NCBI RefSeq assembly: GCF_024346395.1
Contig: NZ_JAGQCW010000001.1
Location: 248,001 to 312,000, forward strand
DNA length: 64,000 bases
Reading direction: 5' to 3'
From: Cyanobium sp. AMD-g
Lineage (GTDB): Bacteria; Cyanobacteriota; Cyanobacteriia; PCC-6307; Cyanobiaceae
Both the position numbers and the translations under genes were made by a program. Shown piece after piece: positions 1 through 8,837 of the stretch. The first letter of the stretch is position 1. Every line of letters starts with the position of its first letter. The notes below the pieces were generated by a model, which was not told where the DNA came from, ran no database searches, and was given only the letters and a program-made list of their open reading frames with translations.

Positions 1-2862
1 CCGGAGAACATCGGCGGTGTGGCCCACTACCGGCTCACCCCCACCGAGATGCGGATGCAGATGATGCATTTCGTCGAGGATCTCGGCGTGCAGGTGATCG
101 GTGGCTGCTGCGGTACCACCCCGGCCCACATCGGCGCCTTGGCGGAGCTCGCCGCCGGTCTGCAACCGGCCCAGCGGCAGGTGCGACGGCCCCAGCAACG
201 TCTGGAGAGGCCGCCGCTCCACTACGAGCCGGCGGTGGCTTCGATCTATGGCGTCACCCCCTACTTCCAGGACAACTCCTTTCTGATCATCGGCGAGCGG
301 CTCAATGCCAGCGGTTCGAAGAAGGTGCGGGAGCTGCTCAATGACGAGGACTGGGATGGCCTGGTGGCGGTGGCCCGGGGCCAGGTGAAGGAGAACGCCC
401 ATGTCCTCGATGTGAACGTCGACTACGTGGGACGGGATGGGGTCAAGGACATGCATGATCTGGTGAGCCGGCTGGTCACCAACGTCAACCTGCCATTGAT
501 GCTCGATTCCACCGAGTGGCAGAAGATGGAGGCTGGCCTCAAGGTGGCTGGTGGCAAGTGCATTCTCAACTCCACCAACTATGAAGACGGCGATGAGCGC
601 TTCTTCAAGGTGCTTGAACTGGCCCGGGACTACGGCGCCGGCGTGGTGGTGGGCACGATCGACGAGGAGGGCATGGCCCGCACCGCCGAGCGCAAATTCG
701 CCATCGCCCAGCGGGCCTATCGCGATGCGATCGAGTTTGGCCTGCCAGCCCACGAAATCTTTTACGACCCCCTCGCTCTGCCGATCTCCACGGGTATCGA
801 GGAGGACCGGGCCAATGCGGCGGCCACGATCGAGGCGATCCGACGCATCCGCAGCGAACTTCCCGGTGTGCACGTGGTGCTGGGGGTCAGCAACGTCAGT
901 TTCGGGCTGTCTCCAGCTGCCCGCATCGTGCTCAACTCAGTGTTCCTGCACGACTGCTGCCAGGCCGGGATGGACGCCGCCATCGTCAGTCCGGCCAAGA
1001 TCCTGCCGCTGGCGAAGATCAGCGATGAACACCAGCAGATCTGTCGCGATCTGATCCATGACCGGCGCCGTTTTGAGGACGGGATCTGCGTCCATGATCC
1101 GCTCACCCTGTTGACCACCGAGTTCGAGGGGGTGAGCGCCAAGGAGGCCAGGGCTTCAGGCCCTTCGCTGGCCGATCTGCCACTCGAGGAGCGGCTCAAG
1201 CAGCACATCATCGATGGCGAGCGCATCGGTCTGGAGGCCGCCCTCCAGCAGGCCCTGGCGGAGCATCCACCGCTGAAGATCATCAACACCTTCCTGCTGG
1301 ATGGCATGAAGGTGGTGGGTGAACTGTTCGGTTCCGGGCAGATGCAGTTGCCCTTCGTGCTGCAGAGCGCCGAGACGATGAAGTCGGCTGTGGCCTTTCT
1401 CGAGCCGCACATGGAGCGCAAGGAGGGCGAATCAAGCAGCAAGGGCAAGTTCCTGATCGCCACCGTCAAAGGAGACGTGCACGACATCGGCAAGAACCTG
1501 GTGGACATCATCCTCACCAACAATGGCTATGAGGTGATCAACCTGGGCATCAAGCAGAGCGTCGATGCGATTGTCGAAGCGCAGCGTCTGCATGGGGCCG
1601 ACTGCATCGCCATGAGCGGCCTGCTGGTGAAATCCACCGCCTTCATGAAGGACAACCTGGAAACCTTCAATGCGCTCGGCATCTCCGTGCCCGTGATCCT
1701 CGGCGGTGCGGCCCTGACCCCCCGTTTCGTCCACGGTGACTGCCGAGCGGCCTACCGGGGCCAGGTGATCTACGGCCGTGACGCCTTCGCCGACCTGCGC
1801 TTCATGGACGCCCTGATGGACGCCAAGACCGCCGGCCGCTGGGACGACCACGCAGGTTTCCTCGACGGCGCCCCCGAGGGGCTGGGTCTCGGCGACCCCG
1901 CCGCCCCGGCGGCAGCCGCAGAGGAGGACACCGCGGTGAGCCCCAACGCCGTTCAGGCGGAAGCCCCACCAGCCGCGAGCGAGGAGCGATCCGCCGCCGT
2001 GCCGGCCGAAGCGGCTATCGCCCCGCCGTTCTGGGGCACCCAGGTGCTCACCGAGGCGGCGATCGACCTTGACGAGGTCTTCGCCTACCTCGATCGCAAC
2101 GCCCTGTTCGCCGGCCAATGGCAGCTGCGCAAGACCCAGCAGCAGAGCCGGCAGGAGTACGACGCGATGCTGGCCGAGAAGGCGGAGCCGGTGCTGCAGG
2201 AGTGGCTCAGTCGCTGCCGCGCCGAAGGCCTGCTGACCCCACGGGTGGCCTACGGCTACTTCCCCTGCGCACGCGACGGCAATGGCCTGGTGGTGTTCGA
2301 CCCCGAGGGGATGGCGGCCGGGGCGCCACCGGCGACCGGCGGGCAGGAACTGGGGCGCTTTGTGCTGCCGCGCCAGCGGAGCGGCAACCGCTACTGCATC
2401 GCCGATTTCTACCGCGACGGCGTCACGGCCGCTGACGGCTCCTTGCGGCCCTCGGATGTGCTGCCGATGCAGGCCGTCACCATGGGGGACGGCGCCACCA
2501 GCTTCGCCCAGCAGCTGTTCCGGGCCGATCGCTACACCGACTACCTCTACTTCCATGGGTTGGCGGTTCAGATGGCCGAAGCGCTGGCGGAATGGACCCA
2601 CGCCCGCATCCGTCGGGAGATGGGATTCGCCGCCGAAGAGCCCACGGCCCTTCGGGACGTGCTGGCCCAGCGCTACCGGGGCAGCCGCTACTCCTTCGGT
2701 TACCCCGCCTGCCCGAACGTGGCCGATTCCCGCCAGCAGCTCGCCTGGCTGCACACCGATCGCATCGGCCTGACGATGGATGAGAGCGACCAGCTGGAGC
2801 CGGAGCAGAGCACCACGGCCCTGGTGGCCCTGCACAGCCAGGCCCGGTACTTCAGCGCCTGA
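1..2862 (+). CDS. metH: B12-dependent methionine synthase (5' end cut by window edge)
   Basis: Transfers a methyl group from methyltetrahydrofolate to homocysteine through cobalamin, in the cytoplasm. The reading frame is open from base 1, so the start and roughly the first 240 residues lie outside; 953 residues are visible. In order: the end of the homocysteine domain with the zinc motif GGCCGT (Cys codons 106-111), the pterin-binding domain beginning at [12 protein letters not shown], the helical cap, the cobalamin domain with DVHDIG (the cobalt-ligating His codon is 1480-1482), an Ala/Pro/Glu-rich linker at about 1880-2030, and the AdoMet-binding activation domain with [11 protein letters not shown]. 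The full domain set and intact motifs indicate a working enzyme. Identification is very secure. Confidence 0.96.
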   Translation, partial: PENIGGVAHYRLTPTEMRMQMMHFVEDLGVQVIGGCCGTTPAHIGALAELAAGLQPAQRQVRRPQQRLERPPLHYEPAVASIYGVTPYFQDNSFLIIGERLNASGSKKVRELLNDEDWDGLVAVARGQVKENAHVLDVNVDYVGRDGVKDMHDLVSRLVTNVNLPLMLDSTEWQKMEAGLKVAGGKCILNSTNYEDGDERFFKVLELARDYGAGVVVGTIDEEGMARTAERKFAIAQRAYRDAIEFGLPAHEIFYDPLALPISTGIEEDRANAAATIEAIRRIRSELPGVHVVLGVSNVSFGLSPAARIVLNSVFLHDCCQAGMDAAIVSPAKILPLAKISDEHQQICRDLIHDRRRFEDGICVHDPLTLLTTEFEGVSAKEARASGPSLADLPLEERLKQHIIDGERIGLEAALQQALAEHPPLKIINTFLLDGMKVVGELFGSGQMQLPFVLQSAETMKSAVAFLEPHMERKEGESSSKGKFLIATVKGDVHDIGKNLVDIILTNNGYEVINLGIKQSVDAIVEAQRLHGADCIAMSGLLVKSTAFMKDNLETFNALGISVPVILGGAALTPRFVHGDCRAAYRGQVIYGRDAFADLRFMDALMDAKTAGRWDDHAGFLDGAPEGLGLGDPAAPAAAAEEDTAVSPNAVQAEAPPAASEERSAAVPAEAAIAPPFWGTQVLTEAAIDLDEVFAYLDRNALFAGQWQLRKTQQQSRQEYDAMLAEKAEPVLQEWLSRCRAEGLLTPRVAYGYFPCARDGNGLVVFDPEGMAAGAPPATGGQELGRFVLPRQRSGNRYCIADFYRDGVTAADGSLRPSDVLPMQAVTMGDGATSFAQQLFRADRYTDYLYFHGLAVQMAEALAEWTHARIRREMGFAAEEPTALRDVLAQRYRGSRYSFGYPACPNVADSRQQLAWLHTDRIGLTMDESDQLEPEQSTTALVALHSQARYFSA

Positions 2863-2910
2863 GCCTCACCTGGCCATGGCAGGCTTTGGTGACCCTTTGC
2901 CTCCCTTGCC

Positions 2911-3183
2911 ATGGCCATCGCAGGACCCGGCGGTGTCGATGACGCCATTGCGGCCGGTGTCGACCTTGACGGCACGCCGATACCGGCAGCGATGCTCGCC
3001 CTCTACGGCGAAGTGATGGAGATGGAGGGCCGCCGGGCCCGCAGCGGGGTGCAGAAGTCGATGCGCAACCGCATCGTGCGCACCGGCGCCAAACACCTGG
3101 ACCGTCTCACCCTCGACCAACGCCTGCGGGAGGCCGGCTGGGAGGGGCTCAAGGACAAGGAAATCGCCTTCTTCTACGGCTGA
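2911..3183 (+). CDS. small conserved cyanobacterial protein, possibly DUF4090
   Basis: A 90-residue soluble protein with no signal peptide or membrane segment. It opens with an acidic, Gly/Ala-rich stretch, has a basic centre (RRARSGVQKSMRNRIVR) and ends in KDKEIAFFYG. The ending and the DGTPIP motif resemble a short family I recall from marine Synechococcus as DUF4090; that name is from memory and tentative. It starts 48 bases after metH in the same direction, so cotranscription is possible. The codon choice matches its neighbours and the start is ATG. Function unknown. Confidence 0.75.
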   Translation: MAIAGPGGVDDAIAAGVDLDGTPIPAAMLALYGEVMEMEGRRARSGVQKSMRNRIVRTGAKHLDRLTLDQRLREAGWEGLKDKEIAFFYG

Positions 3184-3195
3184 GCCCTGGGGGTC

Positions 3196-3423
3196 TTAGC
3201 TGCACAGCTCTTCGAGACTGTCGATCACCTCCTGCTGGAACGTGTCGAGGGCATCGGAATCGCTCAGATCGATGCCCTCACCGGCCGCGTTCTGGGTGAG
3301 TTCCTGGAAGTGGAAGGCACCCTCGCCATGGGCCAGAAACTCCATGGCGGAGGGCTCACCGCTTTCCTTGTAGGCGTCGCAGAGGGCCAGGAAGGCCGCA
3401 TCCTCGGTGAAATCCCAGCTCAT
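3196..3423 (-). CDS. small acidic hypothetical protein
   Basis: A 75-residue, strongly acidic soluble protein with two Cys (LALCDAY near the start and EELCS at the end). It is convergent with the preceding 90-residue gene, with only 12 bases between the stop codons. No known domain is recognised. The reading frame is clean, starts with ATG and has the low-Lys, high-Glu/Asp composition of small picocyanobacterial housekeeping proteins. It is called a gene because the two flanking genes leave exactly this space and the codon usage is normal. Confidence 0.6.
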   Translation of the reverse strand: MSWDFTEDAAFLALCDAYKESGEPSAMEFLAHGEGAFHFQELTQNAAGEGIDLSDSDALDTFQQEVIDSLEELCS

Positions 3424-3539
3424 GAAGGGGGTCGTGCTGAAAGACCTTTAACGCCTCCCCCCCGGAATTCGTCAACCTCCTGGCCGCTTTTTGTGCCAGT
3501 CCTCCGTCAGACTCTGCCCGTACCGCCACCTCCCGGGTC

Positions 3540-3926
3540 TTGGCCGCTTCCTCCCTGCAGCCCCCATCCGAACCCCGCAACGTCCTGGGTGAACCGTTGC
3601 AGGAGTGCGGTTGTGCTCCCCTCACCGGCTGGTTCCGCGACGGCTACTGCCACGACGATCCCGCTGATTTCGGCCGCCACACGGTCTGCTGCGTGGTCAA
3701 CGACGCCTTCCTCAATTACAGCCGTGCCCAGGGCAACGACCTCTCGACGCCGGTGCCGGCCCATTCCTTTCCCGGCCTCCAGGCTGGAGATCACTGGTGT
3801 GTCTGTGCTGCGCGCTGGCTGGAGGCCTATGAGGACGGCATGGCCCCGCCGGTGCGGCTGGAGTGTTCGGCCCTCGCCACCCTGCAGGTGATTCCCCTGG
3901 AGGTGCTGCGCGGCCATGCGGCCTAG
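3540..3926 (+). CDS. DUF2237 family protein
   Basis: A 128-residue protein matching the DUF2237 pattern: NVLGEPLQ, then a CGC..PLTGWFRDGYC segment, HTVCCVV, NDLSTPVP and a WCVCAARW motif near residue 85. Conserved Cys are frequent, which would suit metal or redox chemistry, but no function is established for the family. The only upstream start in this frame that fits is TTG at 3540; the conserved region begins about 13 residues later, so the N-terminus is uncertain. It is convergent with the SDR gene that follows, 6 bases apart. Confidence 0.85.
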   Translation: MAASSLQPPSEPRNVLGEPLQECGCAPLTGWFRDGYCHDDPADFGRHTVCCVVNDAFLNYSRAQGNDLSTPVPAHSFPGLQAGDHWCVCAARWLEAYEDGMAPPVRLECSALATLQVIPLEVLRGHAA

Positions 3927-3932
3927 CTGGCC

Positions 3933-4661
3933 TCACCAGGGCACCGCCTGACCATCCCAGGCCAGGAAGGCGCCGCTGCTGGCAGCCGTCTGGCCCTCCA
4001 GCACGTCGAGCAGGTGGGAGGCGGAGCGTTCCGGGGTGAACAGGGCCGAGGGGGCCTGGGAGCCGCTGAAGGGGGCCGAGAGAGGGGTTGCCACCGTGCC
4101 TGGGTGGAGCAGGGTCACGCAGGCCTGGGGCAGGCGGCGCTGCCACTCGATCGCCAGGGTGCGCAACAGCTGATTCTGGGCCGCCTTGGCCGCCCGGTAG
4201 GTGTACCAGCCCCCGAGGCGGTTGTCGCCGATGCTTCCCACCCGGGCCGAGAGGCTGGCGAAGTGCACGGGGCCATCCTTGGCCAGGGCCGGCTCGATCG
4301 CCTGGGCGAGCAGCAGGGGCCCGAAGGCGTTGACGGCGAAGCTGCGCTCCAGGGCGTGGCGACGCACCTGGGAAAGGCGCTTCTCCGGCTGCAGCGCGCC
4401 ATCGTGCAGCAGCCCGGCCGTGTTGATCACGACCCGCAACGGGCTCAGGTCGCGGGCGGCCATGGACGAGAAGCGCTCCAGGCTGCCGTCGTCGTTCAGG
4501 TCGAGCGCCAGGTCGGCGCCGCGGCGCCCGGCGGTGCGGACCTGCAGCGATGGTGCCCGCCGGGCCAGTTCAGCCGCCAGGGCCAGGCCCAGGCCCCCGG
4601 GACCAACGACCAGGGCCTGGCCTTCCCAGGCCTGCCAGCAGGGGGTAGGGGCAGTCGCCAT
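3933..4661 (-). CDS. short-chain dehydrogenase/reductase (SDR) family protein
   Basis: A 242-residue Rossmann-fold oxidoreductase. The nucleotide loop reads VVGPGGLGLALA (a variant of the SDR TGxxxGxG), NTAG follows in the middle, and the catalytic Ser and Tyr-x-x-x-Lys are in SLSARVGS and YTYRAAKAA. This resembles the csgA/YdfG-like SDRs found next to gpsA in picocyanobacteria; substrate unknown. The frame is open further upstream, but those codons overlap the divergent gpsA start, so the ATG at 4661 (MATAPT) is preferred over ATG at 4697. Confidence 0.85.
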   Translation of the reverse strand: MATAPTPCWQAWEGQALVVGPGGLGLALAAELARRAPSLQVRTAGRRGADLALDLNDDGSLERFSSMAARDLSPLRVVINTAGLLHDGALQPEKRLSQVRRHALERSFAVNAFGPLLLAQAIEPALAKDGPVHFASLSARVGSIGDNRLGGWYTYRAAKAAQNQLLRTLAIEWQRRLPQACVTLLHPGTVATPLSAPFSGSQAPSALFTPERSASHLLDVLEGQTAASSGAFLAWDGQAVPW

Positions 4662-4724
4662 GGCGGGCACGGGGATGGCGCATGATGGCAAGGCCATCAA
4701 GGGAACCGACCCTCGCGTAGGTCC

Positions 4725-5645
4725 ATGAGTCTGCGCATCACGGTGCTGGGTCGGGGTGCCTGGGGCGGCACATTGCTTCGGCTCTGGGAGCGCCAGGGCC
4801 ACCGTCTCAAGAGCTGGTCACGGCGGGATGGCGGAGATCCGGCAACGGTTCTCCACGACTGCGACCTTGTGGTGGTGGCCGTGTCGATGGTGGGTGTGGC
4901 CCCCCTGGCCAGGCAACTGCAGGACCACTGGCCGGCGGATCTCCCCCTGCTCAGTTGCAGCAAGGGCATCGATCTCGACACCCTCTGCACCGCCAGCCAG
5001 CTGTGGCACCGCCATCTCCCCGATGTGCCGCTGGCGGTGCTGAGCGGCCCGAACCTGGCCGATGAACTGGAGCGGGGGTTGCCGGCGGCCAGCGTGCTGA
5101 GCAGCCAGGATCCCGACCTGGCCCGCCGCCTGCAGGAGCAGCTGCGGGCTCCCCATTTCCGCCTGTACACCAACGCCGATCCCATCGGCACCGAGGCCGC
5201 CGGGGCCCTCAAGAACGTCATCGCCCTGGCGGCTGGCATCAGCGATGGGCTGGGCCTGGGCGCCAATGCCAAGGCCTCCCTGCTCTGCCGTGGCCTGGCG
5301 GAAATCGCCGTGGTGCTGCAGGCTCTCGGGGGCCAGCCCAGCACCCTCTACGGGCTGGCAGGGCTGGGGGATTTGCTGGCCACGGCCAACAGCAGCCTGA
5401 GCCGCAACTACCGCTTCGGCACCCTGCTGGCCGAGGGCTGTGACGAGGCCAGCGCCCTGGCCCGGATCGGTGCCACCGTGGAGGGAACCCGAACCGCCCG
5501 GGCCACCCTGGCCCTGGCGGAGCGCGAGGGTTTGCAACTGCCGATCTGCGGCCAGGTGGTGCGGCTGCTGGCCGGTCGGGTGGCGGCACGCCAGGCGGTG
5601 CAGGAGCTGATGCAACGGGATCTGAAGGCGGAAGCGGCCCCCTGA
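4725..5645 (+). CDS. gpsA: glycerol-3-phosphate dehydrogenase [NAD(P)+]
   Basis: Reduces dihydroxyacetone phosphate to sn-glycerol 3-phosphate for membrane lipid synthesis. The N-terminal dinucleotide motif GRGAWGG is at residues 9-15. The substrate-site segment AAGALKNVIALAAGISDG carries the catalytic Lys, and GLGDLLAT with a following SRNYRFG matches the C-terminal GpsA signature. At 306 residues it is somewhat shorter than the usual 330, which is typical of cyanobacterial forms. Divergent from the SDR gene with about 63 bases between the chosen starts. Confidence 0.95.
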   Translation: MSLRITVLGRGAWGGTLLRLWERQGHRLKSWSRRDGGDPATVLHDCDLVVVAVSMVGVAPLARQLQDHWPADLPLLSCSKGIDLDTLCTASQLWHRHLPDVPLAVLSGPNLADELERGLPAASVLSSQDPDLARRLQEQLRAPHFRLYTNADPIGTEAAGALKNVIALAAGISDGLGLGANAKASLLCRGLAEIAVVLQALGGQPSTLYGLAGLGDLLATANSSLSRNYRFGTLLAEGCDEASALARIGATVEGTRTARATLALAEREGLQLPICGQVVRLLAGRVAARQAVQELMQRDLKAEAAP

Positions 5646-5760
5646 ACGCGGCCCTGGCCACGCCTCTGGCATGGGTGCACTGCCGCGACCGTCCTGCGTC
5701 GGGCGGCTGAAGGGCCGTGTTTTCCGGCATGATCCGGCTACTCCCTTGTGGAACCTTGCC

Positions 5761-6810
5761 GTGCGCCGGCACTTCACGGCCGCCATCGCCGTCCTCCGTG
5801 CCACTGGACGGCGGCTGCTTCAGGGTTGCCGGCGCCACCCCATCCTGCTCACGGCTCCCCTTGCCGTCGTGGCGGTGGGCGCAGGCTTTGCCGCCCAGGA
5901 CCTCCTGCCTGGCACCCGGTCCCGTTCGCAGCCGGATCTGCTCGAAGCCCTCATCGCCCAGCCCCAGGAGGTCTCGCCATCGGCCGCCAGCACGGCGGCA
6001 TCCCCAGACAAGGACCTCCTGGCCGCGACCTCGCTCCAGGCCCAGCGCACCAGCCTGAGCCATCCCGACCCGTCCCTGGTGGAACCGGAGGCCGGCCCCG
6101 AGGTGCCGCTCGAGATCCGCGTCGCCCTGCTGGGGGCCTCCGCCTCTCCCCAGCTTGGGGCCAGTGGCTACTGGCGGCTCGTCGATCGCGATGGACGCAC
6201 CGTTCAAGATGGCGGCCCGGACACATCCCCCGACCTGGGTGCTGCCATGGCGGGCCGGGCCGAAGTCTGGATGGAGACCGGTTCGGGCCACAGCCTGCTG
6301 GTGGATGGCCGGCCCTATGAGGGCCGGCTGAGGGTGCTGCGTGGTTCCGGGGGCCTGCAGCTGGTCAACCACCTCTCTCTGGAGCGTTACATCAGCTCGG
6401 TGGTGGGGGCCGAAATGCCCAGCAGCTGGCACATGGAGGCGCTCAAAGCCCAGGCGGTGGCGGCCCGCTCCTACGCCATGGCCCACATGGCCCGGCCGGC
6501 CAGCGCCCACTGGCATCTGGGCGACACCACCCGCTGGCAGGCGTACCGGGGTCTGGGCAGCGTCAACCCCCGCACCCGTCAGGCCACCGCCGGCACCTCC
6601 GGTGTGATCCTGAGCTACCAGGGGGGCATCGTTGAGAGTCTGTACGCGGCCACGACACGCATCACCCAGGAGGCCCATGGGCACCTGGGCGCCAGCATGA
6701 GCCAGCACGGCGCCCAGGATCTGGCCGAGCAGGGCCTGCGCTACAACGAGATTCTGGGGCGCTACTACCAGGGCGCCTCCCTGGCCCGTCTGCAGGCCGG
6801 TGCGAGCTGA
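5761..6810 (+). CDS. SpoIID/LytB domain protein
   Basis: A 349-residue protein with an N-terminal membrane segment (PILLTAPLAVVAVGAGFAA), a low-complexity linker and a C-terminal SpoIID domain: LERYISSVVGAEMPSSW, then LKAQAVAARSYAMAH and the SQHGAQDLA motif near the end. SpoIID proteins cut or trim denuded peptidoglycan glycan strands, or stimulate amidases, on the outer face of the membrane; cyanobacteria carry the domain without sporulating. The frame opens at ATG 5671, but the extra 30 residues look like untranslated sequence, so GTG 5761 is chosen. The last codons overlap the next gene by 11 bases. Confidence 0.88.
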   Translation: MRRHFTAAIAVLRATGRRLLQGCRRHPILLTAPLAVVAVGAGFAAQDLLPGTRSRSQPDLLEALIAQPQEVSPSAASTAASPDKDLLAATSLQAQRTSLSHPDPSLVEPEAGPEVPLEIRVALLGASASPQLGASGYWRLVDRDGRTVQDGGPDTSPDLGAAMAGRAEVWMETGSGHSLLVDGRPYEGRLRVLRGSGGLQLVNHLSLERYISSVVGAEMPSSWHMEALKAQAVAARSYAMAHMARPASAHWHLGDTTRWQAYRGLGSVNPRTRQATAGTSGVILSYQGGIVESLYAATTRITQEAHGHLGASMSQHGAQDLAEQGLRYNEILGRYYQGASLARLQAGAS

Positions 6811-7630
6811 ACGCCATTGGCAACGGGCCAGGCAGGTGTCGGAGCGGGCCCGCCTGGAGGGTGCCCTTGTCCCCCTGGAGACCCGTCTGCTGGCGATTCC
6901 CGGCGTGGAGCCCTTCGTTGTTCGCCAGCTCCTCTCCTCGACCCCCCGTCACCTGCGCCAGGGGGGACCGCGGCCCAACCCCTTTCTGCCCTGGGACAGC
7001 CCCCTGGAGGTGGACCTGCTGGAGCCTGCCCACGTGCTCCTGCTCAACAAGTACCCGGTCCAGGAGGCCCACCTGCTGGTGATCACCCGCGACTGGCGGC
7101 CCCAGGCCGGCTGGATCGAGTCCTCCGACTGGCAGGCCGTCCGCCAGGTGAGCCAGGACACCGGCGGGCTTTGGTTCTTCAACAGCGGCGCCCGTTCCGG
7201 AGCCAGCCAGCCCCATCGGCACCTGCAACTGCTGCCGCGCCGTCAGGGTGAGCCCAGCTGTCCCCTGGCCCCGCTGTTTCTGGCCCAGCTGGCGGGGACC
7301 GAGGCGTCCTGGAACTGGGACTACCGCCTCAGCCGGCGCACCGATCCCCACGGCGGCTCCGACCTGGAGGCTCTGTACCTCGCCCACGCCGGCGCGCTCC
7401 GCCTCGGAGATCCCCGACGCGACAGCGAGCCCCTGCACCCCTACAACCTGCTGTTCGACGACCAGTGGTTTCTGAGCGTGCGCCGGGTGCGGGAGCACGG
7501 CGCTGGTTTCAGCGTCAACGCCCTGGGTTTCGCCGGGTTTCTGCTCTGCACCGAGGGTTCCGACAGGGAATGGCTGGCGAGCCACGGTCCCTGGTCGCTG
7601 CTGGCCCACGTGGCCGCCCCCCGTCCCTGA
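6800..7630 (+). CDS. ATP adenylyltransferase / Ap4A phosphorylase
   Basis: Degrades diadenosine tetraphosphate by phosphorolysis to ATP and ADP. This 276-residue protein has the extended HIT-like architecture of Apa1/Apa2 proteins. The active-site histidine triad is HRHLQLL at about residue 140, preceded by FNSGARSGASQP, and the DUF4922-like N-terminal region contains LLNKYPVQEAHLLVITR. The GTG start lies inside the end of the SpoIID gene, which suggests translational coupling. All catalytic-motif residues are present. Confidence 0.88.
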   Translation: MRAERHWQRARQVSERARLEGALVPLETRLLAIPGVEPFVVRQLLSSTPRHLRQGGPRPNPFLPWDSPLEVDLLEPAHVLLLNKYPVQEAHLLVITRDWRPQAGWIESSDWQAVRQVSQDTGGLWFFNSGARSGASQPHRHLQLLPRRQGEPSCPLAPLFLAQLAGTEASWNWDYRLSRRTDPHGGSDLEALYLAHAGALRLGDPRRDSEPLHPYNLLFDDQWFLSVRRVREHGAGFSVNALGFAGFLLCTEGSDREWLASHGPWSLLAHVAAPRP

Positions 7631-7795
7631 GCCGGCGCGTCTGGACGTGATCCATCGGCAAGGGAAACTTCCGTGGTTTCACGGTTGCGTCATTCGGCAC
7701 ACCTGCCCCTCTCTGGAAAGGAGATCACTGCGGCCTTGCCTCGGCCAAGCGTGATTCCTGCTCCACGATCCAGCCCAGGCTCAGCCGTCCAGACC

Positions 7796-8554
7796 ATGAC
7801 CCCAGCCAACAGCCACAAGAACCAGCCCAGCTCCGCCGGCCGCAACCGCCGCGTCGAGCAGTACCGGGCTGTGGTCCGTCCCCTCGCCCTGCACTACTGC
7901 CGCTGCAGCCGGGAATCCTTCGACGATCTGCTGCAGGTGGGCCTGATGGGGTTGATCCGGGCCGCCGAGCTCTACAGCGAAGACCGCCACACCCCATTCG
8001 AGGCTTTTGCCAGGCCCCACATTCGGGGGGCGATCCTGCACTACCTGCGTGATGCCGCCCCGCTGGTGCGTCTGCCCAGGCGGCAGGCGGAACTGCAGGA
8101 ACGCTTCAACCGCCTGCAGCACCACCCCCTGCTCCAGGCGGATCCAGGGCAGGGAATCAAGGTCCTGAGCCAGACCCTGGGGGTCACCCCGTCGGAGTGG
8201 CACCGGCTGGAGGTGCAGCGCCTGCTGGCGAGGCCCGCCAACCTGGATGATCCATCGCTGGCCGAGTCGGTGGCGACCCACGCCGCTGTTGATCCCTTGC
8301 CGCTGGAGTCATCGGGTCCCACGGTGGCCGCGCTGCTGGCCCTGCTGGAGCCCCGCCAGCGACTGGTGGTGCGTCAGGTGGTGTTGGCGGGCTGGAGCTA
8401 TCGGCGCCTGGGCCGCCAGATGGACATCAGCCCGATGACGGTGAAACGCTTGCTGCACAAGGGACTTGAACAGCTGCGCCAGCAGCTGGAGGGCGGCGGC
8501 CTCAACCCTGGTGGTCGGCCTGATCGCGGTGCATCTGCTGTTCCAGGGTGCTGA
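7796..8554 (+). CDS. group 3 RNA polymerase sigma factor, SigF-like
   Basis: An alternative sigma-70 family factor of 252 residues. Region 2 contains DDLLQVGLMGLIRAAELY and FEAFARPHIRGAILHYLRD; a short region 3 follows, and region 4 is a helix-turn-helix ending in YRRLGRQMDISPMTVKRLLHKGLEQL. There is no region 1.1, as expected for group 3. The start is uncertain: ATG 7796 begins a plausible N-terminus, but the frame is open upstream and an AAAGGAG at 7717-7723 could serve in-frame TTG 7736 or GTG 7751. Its 3' end overlaps a convergent 63-residue ORF by 53 bases. Confidence 0.88.
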   Translation: MTPANSHKNQPSSAGRNRRVEQYRAVVRPLALHYCRCSRESFDDLLQVGLMGLIRAAELYSEDRHTPFEAFARPHIRGAILHYLRDAAPLVRLPRRQAELQERFNRLQHHPLLQADPGQGIKVLSQTLGVTPSEWHRLEVQRLLARPANLDDPSLAESVATHAAVDPLPLESSGPTVAALLALLEPRQRLVVRQVVLAGWSYRRLGRQMDISPMTVKRLLHKGLEQLRQQLEGGGLNPGGRPDRGASAVPGC

Positions 8555-8693
8555 TGGCAGCGTTCAACGCGGCCAGCTGGCGCTCGATACCATCCCGCCA
8601 GAAGCTCATCATGCGCAGCTTGCGTTCCTGATACCGCCGCAGGGCACCCGTTCCGGACTCCGACCCGGAGCAGTACCCGAAGGGAGGAATCAT
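8502..8693 (-). CDS. 63-residue predicted coiled-coil protein
   Basis: A short ORF whose C-terminal half (FWRDGIERQLAALNAAIS followed by TLEQQM) reads as an amphipathic helix or coiled coil and resembles a short protein I recall from marine Synechococcus. It starts with ATG at 8693; an internal Met-Met at residues 28-29 may be the true start. It is convergent with the sigma-factor gene and overlaps its last 53 bases, so part of the sequence is read on both strands. Function unknown. Confidence 0.5.
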   Translation of the reverse strand: MIPPFGYCSGSESGTGALRRYQERKLRMMSFWRDGIERQLAALNAAISTLEQQMHRDQADHQG

Positions 8694-8837
8694 GACAAAA
8701 TCTGCAGAGTGGGACCGTTCTAGCGAGCCCGCCGTTCCATCCGGGGCTCTCCAGGTGCACGCACCCCCCAGTGACTGGGCCGGTCGCTTCCCGCCTTACC
8801 CTCCCCTGGCCACCCACACCATCAAGCCTGTCGCGAT

